A stretch of 64,000 nt of DNA from Limonium bicolor (lineage: Eukaryota; Streptophyta; Magnoliopsida; Caryophyllales; Plumbaginaceae): contig CM041776.1 of assembly GCA_023374045.1 (NCBI GenBank), forward strand, positions 141,239,296 through 141,303,295, in the 5' to 3' direction. Position 1 is the stretch's first letter, and every line of letters starts with the position of its first letter. A program made the translations under genes and the position numbers. The notes under the pieces were generated by a model. It saw nothing but the letters and a program-made list of their open reading frames with translations. It was not told the DNA's origin and made no database searches. This document shows, piece by piece, positions 35,153-46,211 of this stretch.

Positions 35153-36214
35153 CAATGTTCACATAATCAAGATTCGATTACAAAATTTTACGATCTTACA
35201 ATCTAAATTCATAGTTAGGATTCGGATCGCAAATAGAATCAGAATCGTATAGGATCACCACAGGATAACGATTCAAATACATGATTCTACGATCATACAC
35301 TCAAGATCCATAGTACGATCCCATCGATCCCAATTTTATATTTTATTTATTGTTTTCATATTAGTGTGAATTATACATTAATAAATTTAAGAAACAAAAA
35401 GTTCTTAACATTTTGTAGAAAATTTCATAATCCTTAAAATACCATGACTTTTAACATTGCAATTGAATGCTATTAAAAATAACTTTTATATGTAGATTTA
35501 TTTGAGTTCATTATACGGATTATGATTAAGATTGGAATATCACTTCTTGTTACTCTCTAGCCTCAAAGATTACAAAATGTACATACATTTTTTAGTTAAT
35601 TGTAAAGGTTGGAAAATTCAAAGTTATAAAACTCAAGTAGAAATGGACAAATAACTTAAAAAAAATACAAATTTATAAAAGATGATTGATTACTCTAATC
35701 ATTTTTCTTTCTTGGTTTAAAATTAAAACTAGAAGTTGTTAGAATTCATTTTGATTTTGTGTTCAATTGTTTACTTACTCTTTTGGATGAGCATGGATAT
35801 GAAAACCCATGATTTAGTAAATAAAGAACTTTGTAGCTCATAATATTTGTTGGGAGGATGATAAAAGAATAAAAGACGCACATAAAAACTATTTACTCTT
35901 TAGGTTTAATTTTAACCTATCTCATTTCATTTTGTCTTTTTTTTTATGGATAATATTATGAGAATTCATAATGTTTGCTTATTTATATTTCAAATTTTTT
36001 TAAGTGTATTGTTATAGTTGTGGTCTTAATTTATAACTTTTATTCAATAATGTTATATTTTCTTATTTAGTTTAATCTTTATGCTTTATACAAAAGTTAT
36101 TTATAACCTATGTATATTTTTGAACAATATTATCTCACTTTTTCTAGGATCGAACGATCCCACGATTCGATTCTAGGGGTCAATTTTGATAGAATCGCAA
36201 TCCTGAGAACATTG
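35153..36214. mobile_element. Small non-autonomous hAT element
   Basis: Ends CAATGTTC (35153) and GAACATTG (36214) are inverted, flanked by a perfect 8-bp duplication GTATTTTC (35145-35152 and 36215-36222). The subterminal parts are rich in GATTCG/CGATCG-type motifs. There is no transposase in 1,062 bp. It sits five bases beyond the present stop codon of the calmodulin-like gene. Confidence 0.85.
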
Positions 36215-36226
36215 GTATTTTCCATG

Positions 36227-36997
36227 TCATGAGGTTGATTGACTTATAAAATTTGCACATCCTAATAAAATACACAATTGCCGATACATATTTGTCAAAA
36301 TGAAATTCTCTTTTTTATTTACTTGCTTGACCATTATTATACGAAGACAAGTATGAATAATTATTTTCAATAAAGAATTGAAGAAATTGATCTCTTTTCT
36401 AAAACTAATCAGAATTGCACTACAAAAAACTGAGTGTTGAAAAGAAATTCTCAACTCCAAAAAAAAAAAACAATTACATAATTCACAATATATAAGTGTT
36501 GAATCTAGCTCAAACCAAAAAAATTGAGAACCAGATCCACCCATGATTGCTACGAACTCATGAAAACTAATTAAACCATCTCCATTAACATCAACTTCCC
36601 TCATTATATGAGACAATTCTCGGAACGTTAACCGGTGACCCATCTTCCTCATTGAACCAGCAAGCTCGGAGGCGGTAATGTAACCATTTCCATCACGATC
36701 AAATAGTCGGAATACCTCAACCAACTGGTCATGGTTGATCACGATGACTTCTCGTTGCTTGCTCAATAATAATTCAGGCATGACTGCTTCGATGAACTCA
36801 TCAAATTCTACATACCCATTGTGGTTGGAGTCCATCTTAGACAATAGAACATGGAGTTGATTTTCTGTGGGGTTCAACTCTAGTGATCTTAGGTAAGCAG
36901 CTAGCTCCATCTGGGTTAGACTCCCATCTGAATCCATGTCAAACCGTTTGAATATTTCCCTTCGCTGGTTTATCTGATCTGATTTCACTTCTGACAT
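36227..36997 (-). CDS. CML: Calmodulin-like EF-hand protein with extended C-terminus
   Basis: Four EF-hands are visible: FKRFDMDSDGSLTQMELAAY, LSKMDSNHNGYVEFDEFIEA, FRLFDRDGNGYITASELAGS and MREVDVNGDGLISFHEFVAI. They resemble the Arabidopsis CML15/16 group, calcium sensors that bind targets on calcium rise. The start chosen is the Met at 36997 (MSEVKSDQINQ), matching family N-termini; an in-frame ATG at 37057 would add 20 residues. Family members end soon after the fourth EF-hand (about 150-165 aa), but here the frame runs on for roughly 90 hydrophobic, non-conserved residues to a TGA at 36227, next to a hAT insertion. The original stop was probably lost, or an unannotated splice removes the tail. 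Confidence 0.85.
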   Translation of the reverse strand: MSEVKSDQINQRREIFKRFDMDSDGSLTQMELAAYLRSLELNPTENQLHVLLSKMDSNHNGYVEFDEFIEAVMPELLLSKQREVIVINHDQLVEVFRLFDRDGNGYITASELAGSMRKMGHRLTFRELSHIMREVDVNGDGLISFHEFVAIMGGSGSQFFWFELDSTLIYCELCNCFFFLELRISFQHSVFCSAILISFRKEINFFNSLLKIIIHTCLRIIMVKQVNKKENFILTNMYRQLCILLGCANFISQSTS

Positions 36998-37057
36998 TTT
37001 CAGATTCCAAGAGTTGGAGATTGGGAAGGAGGTCTTCTGTTTTGTTTGTTTTCTCAT

Positions 37058-38039
37058 GTGATTTCATTGTTTGTGTTGCTCGTTTATTTATATTTTTACC
37101 TACCAAATTGTAGTTTATAGATTTTTTAAACCCGAAAATTCTTGTTATTACAGTTGCTAGCTACTAAATTGTGGGTTTTACAGTGCAAGTTAGATAGTGC
37201 AGAAAATCTTGTTAATTAATTGACAAAGATTTAATTAGCTAGAAAAAGATTTTTGTTTTCTCGTTTGAATGAATAAACTGGGGAATACTCTACTTTTAGT
37301 GTGTGAGTTAATTGGTTGCAAAACTAACAACGATGAGCAACATGTATGTCTTATGATTATGGTAAAACTATCATTTCTATAACCTTAATGACCAATGAAT
37401 GTCATAACTAAATATAGGGAAAATCGCCAACGACTAAAAATTGACTTTATCACGAATTAAATTGACTGAATGCCGTAAAAGAGTTACCGCCATATTCTCT
37501 TCCCCCAGAAACTCCCAAATGCAAACTCGCTTTTAAAAGAAAACTCTTCTAGTACTTTCTCAATCTCATCCATACAATCTTGTTCTCTTTTTTTACATCG
37601 TAATTCTATACTTTCTAAAGAGATTAATTCTTCGCTAACAAACAATGAACATTCATCATCACTTCCGAATTTGGTAATCCTTTCCATTCAGCGTCTTCGA
37701 AATAATACCTTTTTTTGCATACTTGCGACAAATTGAATGATTAAATACTCACAGCAACATGAGATGATGACGCAATCACCTAAGAGTTCTGCAGCTAATT
37801 TGATGGGTATGTGGATAAGAGGATGAAGAAGAGAATATTGACTCGATCATATTAATAGGGTCGGCTAATAGCCCCGAAATTGGGCTCAATTTTTATTTAC
37901 ATTCTTTAGAGTTTGTCATGAGAAAATTATATAATGTCTAAATTTAATTTAAATAAAATATTATAAGGACCTCATTTTACATATTTTAATTTAGTAATTT
38001 TTTTATTTTAAATTAGTTTAATTCTATAAGTGACGACTT
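37058..38039. other. Upstream region of the CML gene and unassigned spacer
   Basis: Probably holds the CML promoter (reading leftwards). A 67-codon frame at 37687-37484 (minus), lysine/glutamate-rich, is not recognised and may be chance. Confidence 0.4.
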
Positions 38040-39071
38040 TAGCACAACAGTGCGTCGATTGTACAGACCATCCGCACAATATTTGGTGTGCTCTAGTCCA
38101 GTTGTCGATCCATTCAGCAGTTGTAGTCTAGTTGGCAGTCCAGTCACTAGCTGACTGGACTGCTCTTTATTATATGAATTTTAATTTTTTGTAACTTTTA
38201 AAATATAAGTCCAAAATGTAAAAAAATTACTATATCATTATTCATCTAAATCAAGCCATATGTTTTGAGAAATTTTAAAATTTATATTAATTACATGTAT
38301 ATATATATACATATATATCAATGAGACTTATAATTCATAATATCACTTTAGTGTATCATCGTACACACATAACATCATTTTAGGGTATTATAATATCAGT
38401 TTACTGAATCATAATATCAAAATTAATTAATCAAATCTTCATTTTAGTGTATCATTACAAACATATAAGAATAATTTTTTACACAATAATATATCACAAA
38501 ATAATATTTGGTGGTATGAAAAATACACGATTCACCATATAAGGTTTAAAATACACCATACAACAATAATAATACACTACTAAACAATAATGATTTTTAT
38601 CGATTCCGAAGTTTGTTATCTAATTCACCACTTATTAGTTAAGGAATCGTAATATCAATTTTAATGAATCATAATATCAAAATTAATGAATCATATCGTC
38701 CTTTTAGTGTATCATCATAAACACATAAGAATAAAAAATTTTACACAATAACACGCCACAAAATAATATTTGGTATATATGAAAAATACACGATTCGCTA
38801 TATAAAGTTTAAAACACACCATACAACAATAATATTACACTACAAAACAATAATGATTTTTATCGGGTCCGAAATTTATTATCTATTTCACCACTTATTA
38901 GTTAATGAATCATAATAACAATTTAATGGATCATAATATCAAAACTAATGAATCAAAACATCTTTTTAATGTATCAGCATAATATGTAAAAATATTTTTT
39001 TTCTCAAAATTGTCAAAACATCTTCATGACTGGTCTTATTTTGAAGAGATTGAATTTAGATGACCGGTGAT
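38040..39071. mobile_element. Long-inverted-repeat element copy B, left part
   Basis: Carries the same arm sequence as copy A (GGCAGTCCAGTC...CTGACTGGACTG near 38130-38160, then 'GTAACTTTTAAAATATAAGTCC') and, in opposite orientation, the ~260-bp AT-rich units (near 38352, 38448, 38708 and 38965). It is interrupted at 39072 by element 2. Bases 39067-39071 (GTGAT) are the target duplication. The right arm resumes at 50456. Confidence 0.75.
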
Positions 39072-40930
39072 TGATAAGTCAGGAATTTACCTATTTCTGC
39101 ATGGTCTTTTGATACCGAATTCTTTACCATTGACTGCTAAAATTCCTGTCTTATGAGCATTTTTTATGTTTCTTGTTGCAATTGTCTTCTTTTATGGTTT
39201 TTGTGTGCTTTTTCAGGTTTTTAATCTCAAGGAAACACATTCCTATCATTGTTGGAACACATGGCAAATCAAACAAGCTAAATGGAGTCAAGAAATTCAC
39301 TCTCGACATAAATTCAAGCTTGGTCCGGGACTTGATGCTGGAGCTAAGTCCCGGACCACAACATGACTCAAATCTCGAATTGAATTTATGTATGGTCCGG
39401 TACTTGATGCAAGAGTGAAGACCCGGACCACAATGTGACTCGTGTCTCGAATTAAATTCGTTTACGGTCCGGGACTTGATGCAGGAGTGAAGACCCGGAC
39501 CACAAAGCAGAGCAATTCTCGAATCAAATTCAGGCATGGTCCGGGACTTTATACAAGGCCTAAGTTCCGGACCACATAAGACGCCAACTCTCGACCCATT
39601 TCAATGCTATGGTCCGGGACTTCACACAGGACTTAAGTTCCGGACCATACTGCTGAAAGCGACAGTCTGTAGCGCGCGAACGTGAAGAGAAGAGATTTAT
39701 TCTTTCATAATTAAACTGCCGCCCATGCACTACCAATCTCCATCATCCAGCGTACTTCCTTTCAAGCCTTATTTTTGTCCCTTCCACTGCTTCTATCCAC
39801 TCATCCCTCCACTAATCTAATCACTTCCAGAAATCCAGCAAAACACCCACGAGCATTCTCCTTTCCAACTAAAAAATTCCACCACACCATGCTACGTACT
39901 CATCCAGGAATTCTATAAATAGAATTCATTCTCACACATTTGAGATACACAATTCTGGAGAGCATCTCACACTCACTCCATCCATTTCCATTTCATATAT
40001 CACATTCCATTCATATCATTCATTTCATTAAACACCATACACGTCTACATAAATCTGGAGTACACAAGCAGCTGGGGACTCCACCATTTTCTGGAGAAGG
40101 AGCAGAAGAAAGCACTGATCACACACCGAGACTCCATTGAAGAGTCTTAAATCAGAGTTTCTTCTTCTCTTTCTCTTTAATGTTATTTACATATTTTTAC
40201 AGTATTTTCATTTCCATGGCTGAGTAGTTTTTATAAATTTCGGTTTGACTATGTAATCTAAACTCAAGGTTCCATTATCTGTGTGATTTACCATTTTAAT
40301 AGATTAAAGTGTTGTTCCTTATTTATTTTTATAAATCTTGTGATTTGGCCAATTACTTGATTTTACCAGTTTATCTGCTTATAAGTGAGAACTGCGGTAA
40401 ATAATAGACAACAGGAACAGTACCGGTTAATTTAGAGATGGAAATTCCTTAGGATATTAACTGATCATTAAACTGGATTACTCTTAAAGCTGTTAGCAAT
40501 TAGTAAATTTGTAACGAGAGTTAAAATTTATTAGCTGTTAATTAGATTCCACCGAGCGGGAGACCGAACGTGGAATAATTCTGATCTAGGATTTTAGTCT
40601 GGATTTTGGTAAACACACTGAGAAAGGAACCGAAGAATTTGGAGGATTAGTAAACCGGAATTTGCCCTTTGTATTAAATCAAGAATATCAGTATTTTGCC
40701 CACTGTCTTGCATTTATTACCTTTGCTCTTATTTACATTTTTGTTTCATACTTTAGTAATTCAACAAAACAAAACCCCCTGTTACTGGAGTAAACCGATT
40801 TATTAGTTTGTTCTTAAATATTAATTAAACTAAAACGCTGCCTCCCTTGGATTCGATAACCTGGAGGGACACTTCTAGGAAAACTTGCTATAATCGACCG
40901 GTATACTTGCCGTTAGGTTTTTACCCAACA
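39072..40930 (+). repeat. 5' LTR of element 2
   Basis: 1,859 bp, starting TGATAAGTCAGG and ending TTACCCAACA. It carries the five-hairpin array (39322-39646) and an AT-rich second half. A 'CTATAAATAG' box near 39915-39924 is a good TATA candidate, which would place the hairpin array in U3. Confidence 0.92.
39322..39646. repeat. Array of five 36-nt hairpins, 72-bp period (5' LTR)
   Basis: Units at 39322-39357, 39394-39429, 39466-39501, 39538-39573 and 39611-39646, steps 72, 72, 72 and 73. Each is GGTCCGGGACTT, about 12 nt, then AAGTCCCGGACC or a close variant. The 36-nt spacers share a TCTCGA motif. The 3' LTR array at 47842-48166 is the same. Confidence 0.93.
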
Positions 40931-40936
40931 AGTTAA

Positions 40937-40954
40937 TGGCGCCGTTGCCGGGGA
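40937..40954 (+). promoter_or_regulatory. Primer binding site, tRNA-Asp type (element 2)
   Basis: TGGCGCCGTTGCCGGGGA, six bases after the LTR end, identical to element 1. The spacer differs (AGTTAA here, AGTTTT in element 1). Confidence 0.92.
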
Positions 40955-41138
40955 GGCACGGTTGCTTAGTTTAATTTTTATTAAATTTTGTTTTGTTTCT
41001 GTTCTTTTTTAGTTTATCCTTGTGTTATTTTATTTTGTTCATTTTATTAGCTTTGTGCAAATTGTTTCTTATTACTGGTTATGGTAATATCCGTTTGAGT
41101 TACTGCTACACTACTGTTAGTTATCTGATTTGTGTTTT

Positions 41139-43814
41139 ATGGTTAAAACTCATTCTGTAGGAAACCCTGAATTCGAAATTGAACCAGAAATAGAAAGAGT
41201 AACAAGAAGGATTCGAAAAAGATTAGAGCTGGATCCTCCATTTGATCAGGAGGTGCCTCCAAAAGATTCACCAACAGAAGGAATTGTTGAATAAGAGATT
41301 CTAAACAACCCCCCAGAAACTAATATGGAGAATACCAATCCGGAGAGGCACATGAGGGATTACACCCGTCCAAGCGTTGAAGGGCTTATCTCACCAATAG
41401 TAATTCCTGCGTTACCAGCAGGAGAGCATTGGCAGTTCAAGACACACTATGTTACTATGGTCATGAATGCACCTCAGTTCAGCGGAACAATCACCGAAGA
41501 TCCCAATGTCCATCTCACCACTTTCCTGAGATTGGTAGGAGCTTGTTCTACATCAGCTTCACAAGAGGTTGCTAGATTGACTCTCTTCCCATTCTCCCTA
41601 AGAGACAGAGCTGTAGAATGGTTAAACTCATTGACGCCCAACAGTATCACTACCTAGACGGAGTTAGCAAATGCATTTTTGGCAAAATATTTCCCTCCTT
41701 CTCGGATGCTGATTATGAGAGGAGAGATTACCAACTTTAAGCAGTTCACTGGTGAGACATTATCTGAGGCTTGGGAGCGTTTCAAAGGGATTGTGCGCAG
41801 AGTACCACACCATGGCCTGGGAGAGGAGGTAATTTTACAGTCCTTTTACAAAGATTTGGATCATTCAAGTAGTTTGTTGGTAGACACTTGTGCAGGAGGA
41901 AGCCTCATGGAGCTACCGATAGCTAGAATCAAGAAATTATTGGAGACCATTGCCAATGCATCCAATCAACGGGGAGGTGCGAGAACCGGAGAAGCTGCAC
42001 CAAAGAAAACTGCTGGAGTTTATGAAGTAGATTCGAATACTTTTCTGGCTGCCAAGATGGAAGCGATGTCAAAGCAGTTTGAGCGAATGTGTGCAGTGAT
42101 GAACCCGCAGTCAAATGCAACAGCATCTCCTGAAGCTTATCCACCTTGTGAATATTGTGGTAGAAGCTCAACCCTGTGCCAATGTACATCTCCACCAAGT
42201 GAAGAGGTAAATTACCTGGGGAACAGACAAGGAAAATTCTATAACAACCAAAGCAATCAGGGATATCAGCAGCAAAGATTTCAGAACAACAACTACAATC
42301 AGAAGGCACCACAACAATATAATCAGTCCTATCAGAGACCCCCTCAGAACCAACAAATGCAAAGTCAAGGAGCTAGTAGTTCCTCAGACTTGGAAGCCAT
42401 GATGAGTGAATTCATTACATCAACAAAAGCCAGATTCAACGAGCAAGATGAAATCAACAACAACCACAAGGCATTCATGCAAGAACAAAAGGCTTACAAT
42501 AAGAGAATGGAAACTCAATTGGCTCAAATTAGTCAGAAGCTTTCAGAGAGACCTGCAGGGTCTTTACCTAGTCAACCAGAGATGAATCCAAGAGAGTATG
42601 CTAAAGCTGTTTTTATGGTGGAAAAAGATACTCTACTTGTCACTGCAGTTTTACCTGTTCAACAAGAGGTTAAGGACTCCATTAAAGTTTCTGAAAAACC
42701 CAAGGAGAAGGAGTCTCCTGAAACTCAACCTTCTTACTCTTCTGTTTCCAATCGTAAATTTGAAGAACCTATTCCTTTTCCTGACAGGTTAAAGAAAAGG
42801 GATCTTGATGAACAACTTGGAAAATTTCTTAAAATTTTTAAGAAATCAACTAAAGATATTCCTTTTCCTGATATGCTTAAATTAATGCCAAATTATGCTA
42901 CACTGGTGGATGATATTTTGGCTAACAAAAGTCCTTTGCAGGAAAAGGAAACAGCGAAGAAGGTAACTATGAGGAGTAGTAAAGGTAAAGTCACTGAGCC
43001 TCAGGTGGTGAGCATAGAGCAACCGGTGCTAGAGAATGAGCGGAATTATGAAGTTACCAAATCTCCTTCCCCTACATCACCTACAGTTGAAGTTGCTCCT
43101 CCAGTTCCATTTCCAAACAGAACCAAGCGTTCCAAGGAGGATAGTGAGTTTGATAAGTTTCTTACTTTACTTCGTCAACTATCTGTTGATATCCCTTTTG
43201 TGGATTTAGTTGCGAAGGTGCCTAACTATGCCAAGTATTTAAGGAAGCTTTTACCTAATAAGGCAAAGTTAGTTGAAACAGGAACTGTTCAGCTCACAGA
43301 GACTTGTTCAGCGATCATACAGAAGCGCTTACCAGAAAAATGCAAACATCCTGGAAGCTTCACAATTCCATGTAGAATAGGAGACATCGACTTCGACCAC
43401 TGTCTTGCTGACTTAGGAGCATCGATTAGTCTCATGCCATACACTTTATTTGAAAAGCTTGGAATTGGAGACTTACAGCCTACACGAATGACGCTTCAGC
43501 TAGCAGATCGCTCAATGGTTTACCCTTGTGGAATTGCAAAGGATGTGATGGTTAAGGTGGAGCATCTGTATTTCCCCTACGACTTTGTCGTACTCGACAT
43601 GGCTACAGATCCAAAAGTCCCTATTATCCTTGGAAGACCCTTCCTAGCAATAGCCGACGCTCAAATCGAAGTTGCTCATGGTACGATCACTTTGAATGCA
43701 GAAAGTGAGCAGCTACTATTTTATGCTGGCAAGTCTTCTAAAAACGTTTTGGAAGCTTCTCGGAGTTCGTGTCACCAGGTTTCAAAGACGGCACATTCTT
43801 CTGGAATCTCTTGA
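41139..43814 (+). pseudogene. Athila-type gag-protease frame with two nonsense codons
   Basis: One continuous frame of 891 codons from the ATG at 41139, broken by TAA (41292-41294) and TAG (41655-41657). The gag core reads WQFKTHYVTMVMNAPQFSG and LRDRAVEWLNSL, and resumes after the TAG with TELANAFLAKYFPP. A Cys-rich segment CEYCGRSSTLCQC lies near 42155. A Gln/Asn-rich linker is followed by two copies of a PFPxRxK...IPFxDxxxxxPNYA module (about 42770-42930 and 43105-43260). The aspartic protease follows (near 43350-43690: ADLGASISLMP, LQLADRSMVYP, VPIILGRPFLA). The frame ends right after the protease instead of continuing into reverse transcriptase. Gag packages the RNA and protease cuts the polyprotein. 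Confidence 0.88.
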
Positions 43815-43828
43815 GAGAACAAAACTAA

Positions 43829-43879
43829 GGTCTAGCCAAAGACCGAAAAGACGGGCAGCTCATTGGGAGGCAACCCAAT
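43829..43879 (+). promoter_or_regulatory. Two-hairpin RNA cassette after the stop codon (element 2)
   Basis: Hairpin 1 (43829-43844) is GGTC, TAGCCAAA, GACC, identical to element 1. Hairpin 2 (43862-43879) is ATTGGG, AGGCAA, CCCAAT: same loop, different but complementary stem. Hairpin 1 starts 14 nt after the TGA at 43812-43814, the same distance as in element 1, and the hairpins are 17 nt apart. Confidence 0.75.
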
Positions 43880-44042
43880 CTCCTTTCTTGTATCTTCTTG
43901 TTTTTCGTTTTAATTCACGTTTTACTTGTTCTAATTCTTTTGCTAGCAATTTTTCTTTGGTTGGTTTTGTTAAAGTGTAGGCTTGGTGAAGGAAGAAAGA
44001 CAGAGTGCTAGGAAGCGTACTTTCGGTGGATTCACAGGGGGT

Positions 44043-44362
44043 GGTCCGGGACCTGTTACAGGACTTAAGTCCCGGACCAGAGGAGCAGCCAATTCTCGAA
44101 ACAAAAATAGAGGTGGTCCGGGACTTCAACCATACCCTAAGTCCCGGACCAAATTCAAAAGAAAAATCTCGAACCAGAACCAAGAGTGGTCCGGAACCTT
44201 ACCAACACCCTAAGTCCCGGACCAATACAAGAGGCGGAAAACACAAAAAGAGTGGTCCGGGACCTTACAAGTACCCCAAGTCCCGGACCGAATTCGAAGA
44301 AAATTCTCGGGAAAAATTGTATGGGTGGTCCGGGACCTTACCCATACCCTAGGTCCCGGACC
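44043..44362. repeat. Second array of five 36-nt hairpins, internal region
   Basis: Units at 44043-44078, 44115-44150, 44188-44223, 44254-44289 and 44327-44362 (steps 72, 73, 66, 73). Arms are GGTCCGGGAC / GTCCCGGACC as in the LTR arrays, and most spacers again contain TCTCGA. It lies between the gag-protease region and the downstream ORF. Confidence 0.93.
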
Positions 44363-44891
44363 TATTCAGCCAAAAAAAAAACGGAGACGCAACACGTTGT
44401 CTTCAACCTTCGCCTCTCACCATCGTTTCCTCTCTGCAACCCTAAACCCAACACCCGCCCCCAACTTCACCTCATCCACCCTCGCGCCACCCTTCATCCG
44501 TCGCTACCGCCTTCACCACCCAACCCACACACCACCACCCCCTCTCTGTCGAAGCGCCTGCGACCACACTCCAACTATCCCGATCCGCTCTCGTCTCCAC
44601 CTCGCTCCAAATTCACACCGACCACCGCCCCACTCCCCTCCTTTGTTGCATTCATCCGCCGTCGCTAACGTTTTCGACATCCACACACACCCAGCTTCCA
44701 TCCCCACCCGACCTTTGCGCCCTTCTTTCTGTCACCTGCTCCAAATTTCACCACCCGACGCACACACTCAGCTCCACCCACACCCTGTCCCGCGTTCACC
44801 ACCGCGAACCCGCTTCCCCAAAATTCCAACCACTTACCGACCGCTTTCACCAAGCGCCACCTTAATCCCCGTTCCTTAATCCAAAACCCAG
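44363..44891 (+). other. C-rich leader before the downstream ORF
   Basis: A strongly C-rich stretch (44400-44880) with several overlapping proline-rich frames that are likely chance translations. It reads like a 5' untranslated leader of the ORF at 44892. Confidence 0.45.
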
Positions 44892-46211
44892 ATGGCTCCC
44901 AAACGTGCTCGACCACCTACCACTGTCGGCGCCTCTTCCTCCTCAGCAGCTCCCCCAATCCGGGTACGAGACACCGAACGATCCGAATTCATCACCGAAG
45001 GCGCTAGGGAGTGGTTCCAAGCGAAGGAACGCAAAATAATAGCCCAAAGGTCAGTCCATCCCTCGTTGATTTCTAAATTCAATCTGGAAAGCATATTTAG
45101 CGCACGAAACTGGATTTTTCTACTGAACCGGGGTGGTACTTATTATCCGAGGCTAGTAAAACTGTTTTATGCTAATGCCACGGTTCGAGACGACGGGAAG
45201 GAGATAAAATCAACGGTTAAGGGACAGGATATTCTGATAACATCGAGCCGTATTAGACATGCTTTGCAAATCCCTACTAGGCCTAGGATCCCAACTGATG
45301 CGGACCGGGAAAATCAAGCAATCCGAGAAAGGCAGGCCAAGGAGCATTACATTAACTTGATTGTGAATGATCCCGCGGTACAGAACCGCCAAAGGTGCAG
45401 CACCCGGGATAAGCAGGTTGTTACGGGAGATAAATTGCAAACCCCGGTTGAGTACCTCCTCCTAGGAATTATCATGTACAACATCCGCCCCAGGGAGTGT
45501 GCGAACCTAAACTCCATTGATTGTTATGTGCGCTGCCTGCTAGATGACGCGCTTGCCTAGGAAGCATTCCCCATTGCACTACATGAGATAATTTTTCAGT
45601 CAATGATGCGGGTGATTGACACAGATTCTAGCGCCTCTCTTCCTTTCCCACACCTACTGCAGTCTTTCTTTGCTGCCGCTGGGGTGGATTGTTTAGATGA
45701 GCAGCCCCAGTACCCCCGGTCTCCCATAGACATGGCGATGATGCGCTTTTATCAGTGGGAGAAGATAGATGATCAGTGGGTCAAGCGCCGACGCACACAG
45801 CCGGGTGCACGAGCTCCCGGACCTGGTGCAGCTGCTGAGGCTGAGCCACCTGCTGTTGCCGCTGATGGTGACATCCCAGATGTTCCGATGCCCACTGCTC
45901 CTACACCGGGATATGACGAGATGTTTCGTCAGTTTTCTGATTGGCAGGGGATGATCACTGCACGGGTCGATGGTCTTGCTGCTCATATGACTCAGATGGA
46001 CACACGTCTAGACGGGATGAGTACGAGCTTGCACGATTATGGAGCACGGATCTCCGCTTTGGAGACCTGACAGAGCGAGTATGAGGCTCGGTAGGACGCA
46101 CGGTTTGCGGAGTATGCGGCTCGCTATGAGGCACACTTTACTGATTATGACGCCCGCTTCGCTCAGCTGGAGTCCTGGTGTCTGCCTCCGGATCACCCAC
46201 CACCTCAGTAG
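44892..46211 (+). pseudogene. Putative plant transposon protein (PF20167-like), with three nonsense codons
   Basis: A 440-codon frame from ATG 44892 (MAPKRARPPTTVGASSS) to TAG 46209, interrupted by TAG (45558), TGA (46068) and TAG (46092). The N-terminal two thirds have the pattern FxARNWxFLLNRGGTYYPRL, VKLFYANATV, then ILITSSRIRHALQIP, which I associate with the 'putative plant transposon protein' domain found in plant gypsy elements. The C-terminal part is Pro/Ala-rich, followed by a coiled-coil-like repeat (YEAR, DARFAEYAARYEAHF, DYDARF). Its role is unknown. It occupies the place where Athila elements may carry an extra, sometimes envelope-like, ORF. No membrane segment is visible here, so I do not call it an envelope. 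Confidence 0.65.

Noticed and set aside
37484..37687. 67-codon minus-strand frame
   Set aside because: Charged composition but no known motif, start context or conservation; not called a gene.
39322..39646. 36-nt repeats with ~36-nt spacers considered as a CRISPR array
   Set aside because: The repeats are diverged inverted hairpins, the spacers are related to each other (shared TCTCGA), the context is a plant LTR and no cas genes exist.
44186..44879. Proline-rich frames in the C-rich part of element 2
   Set aside because: Overlapping frames of similar length all look alike because of base composition; no conserved domain, and two run through the hairpin array.
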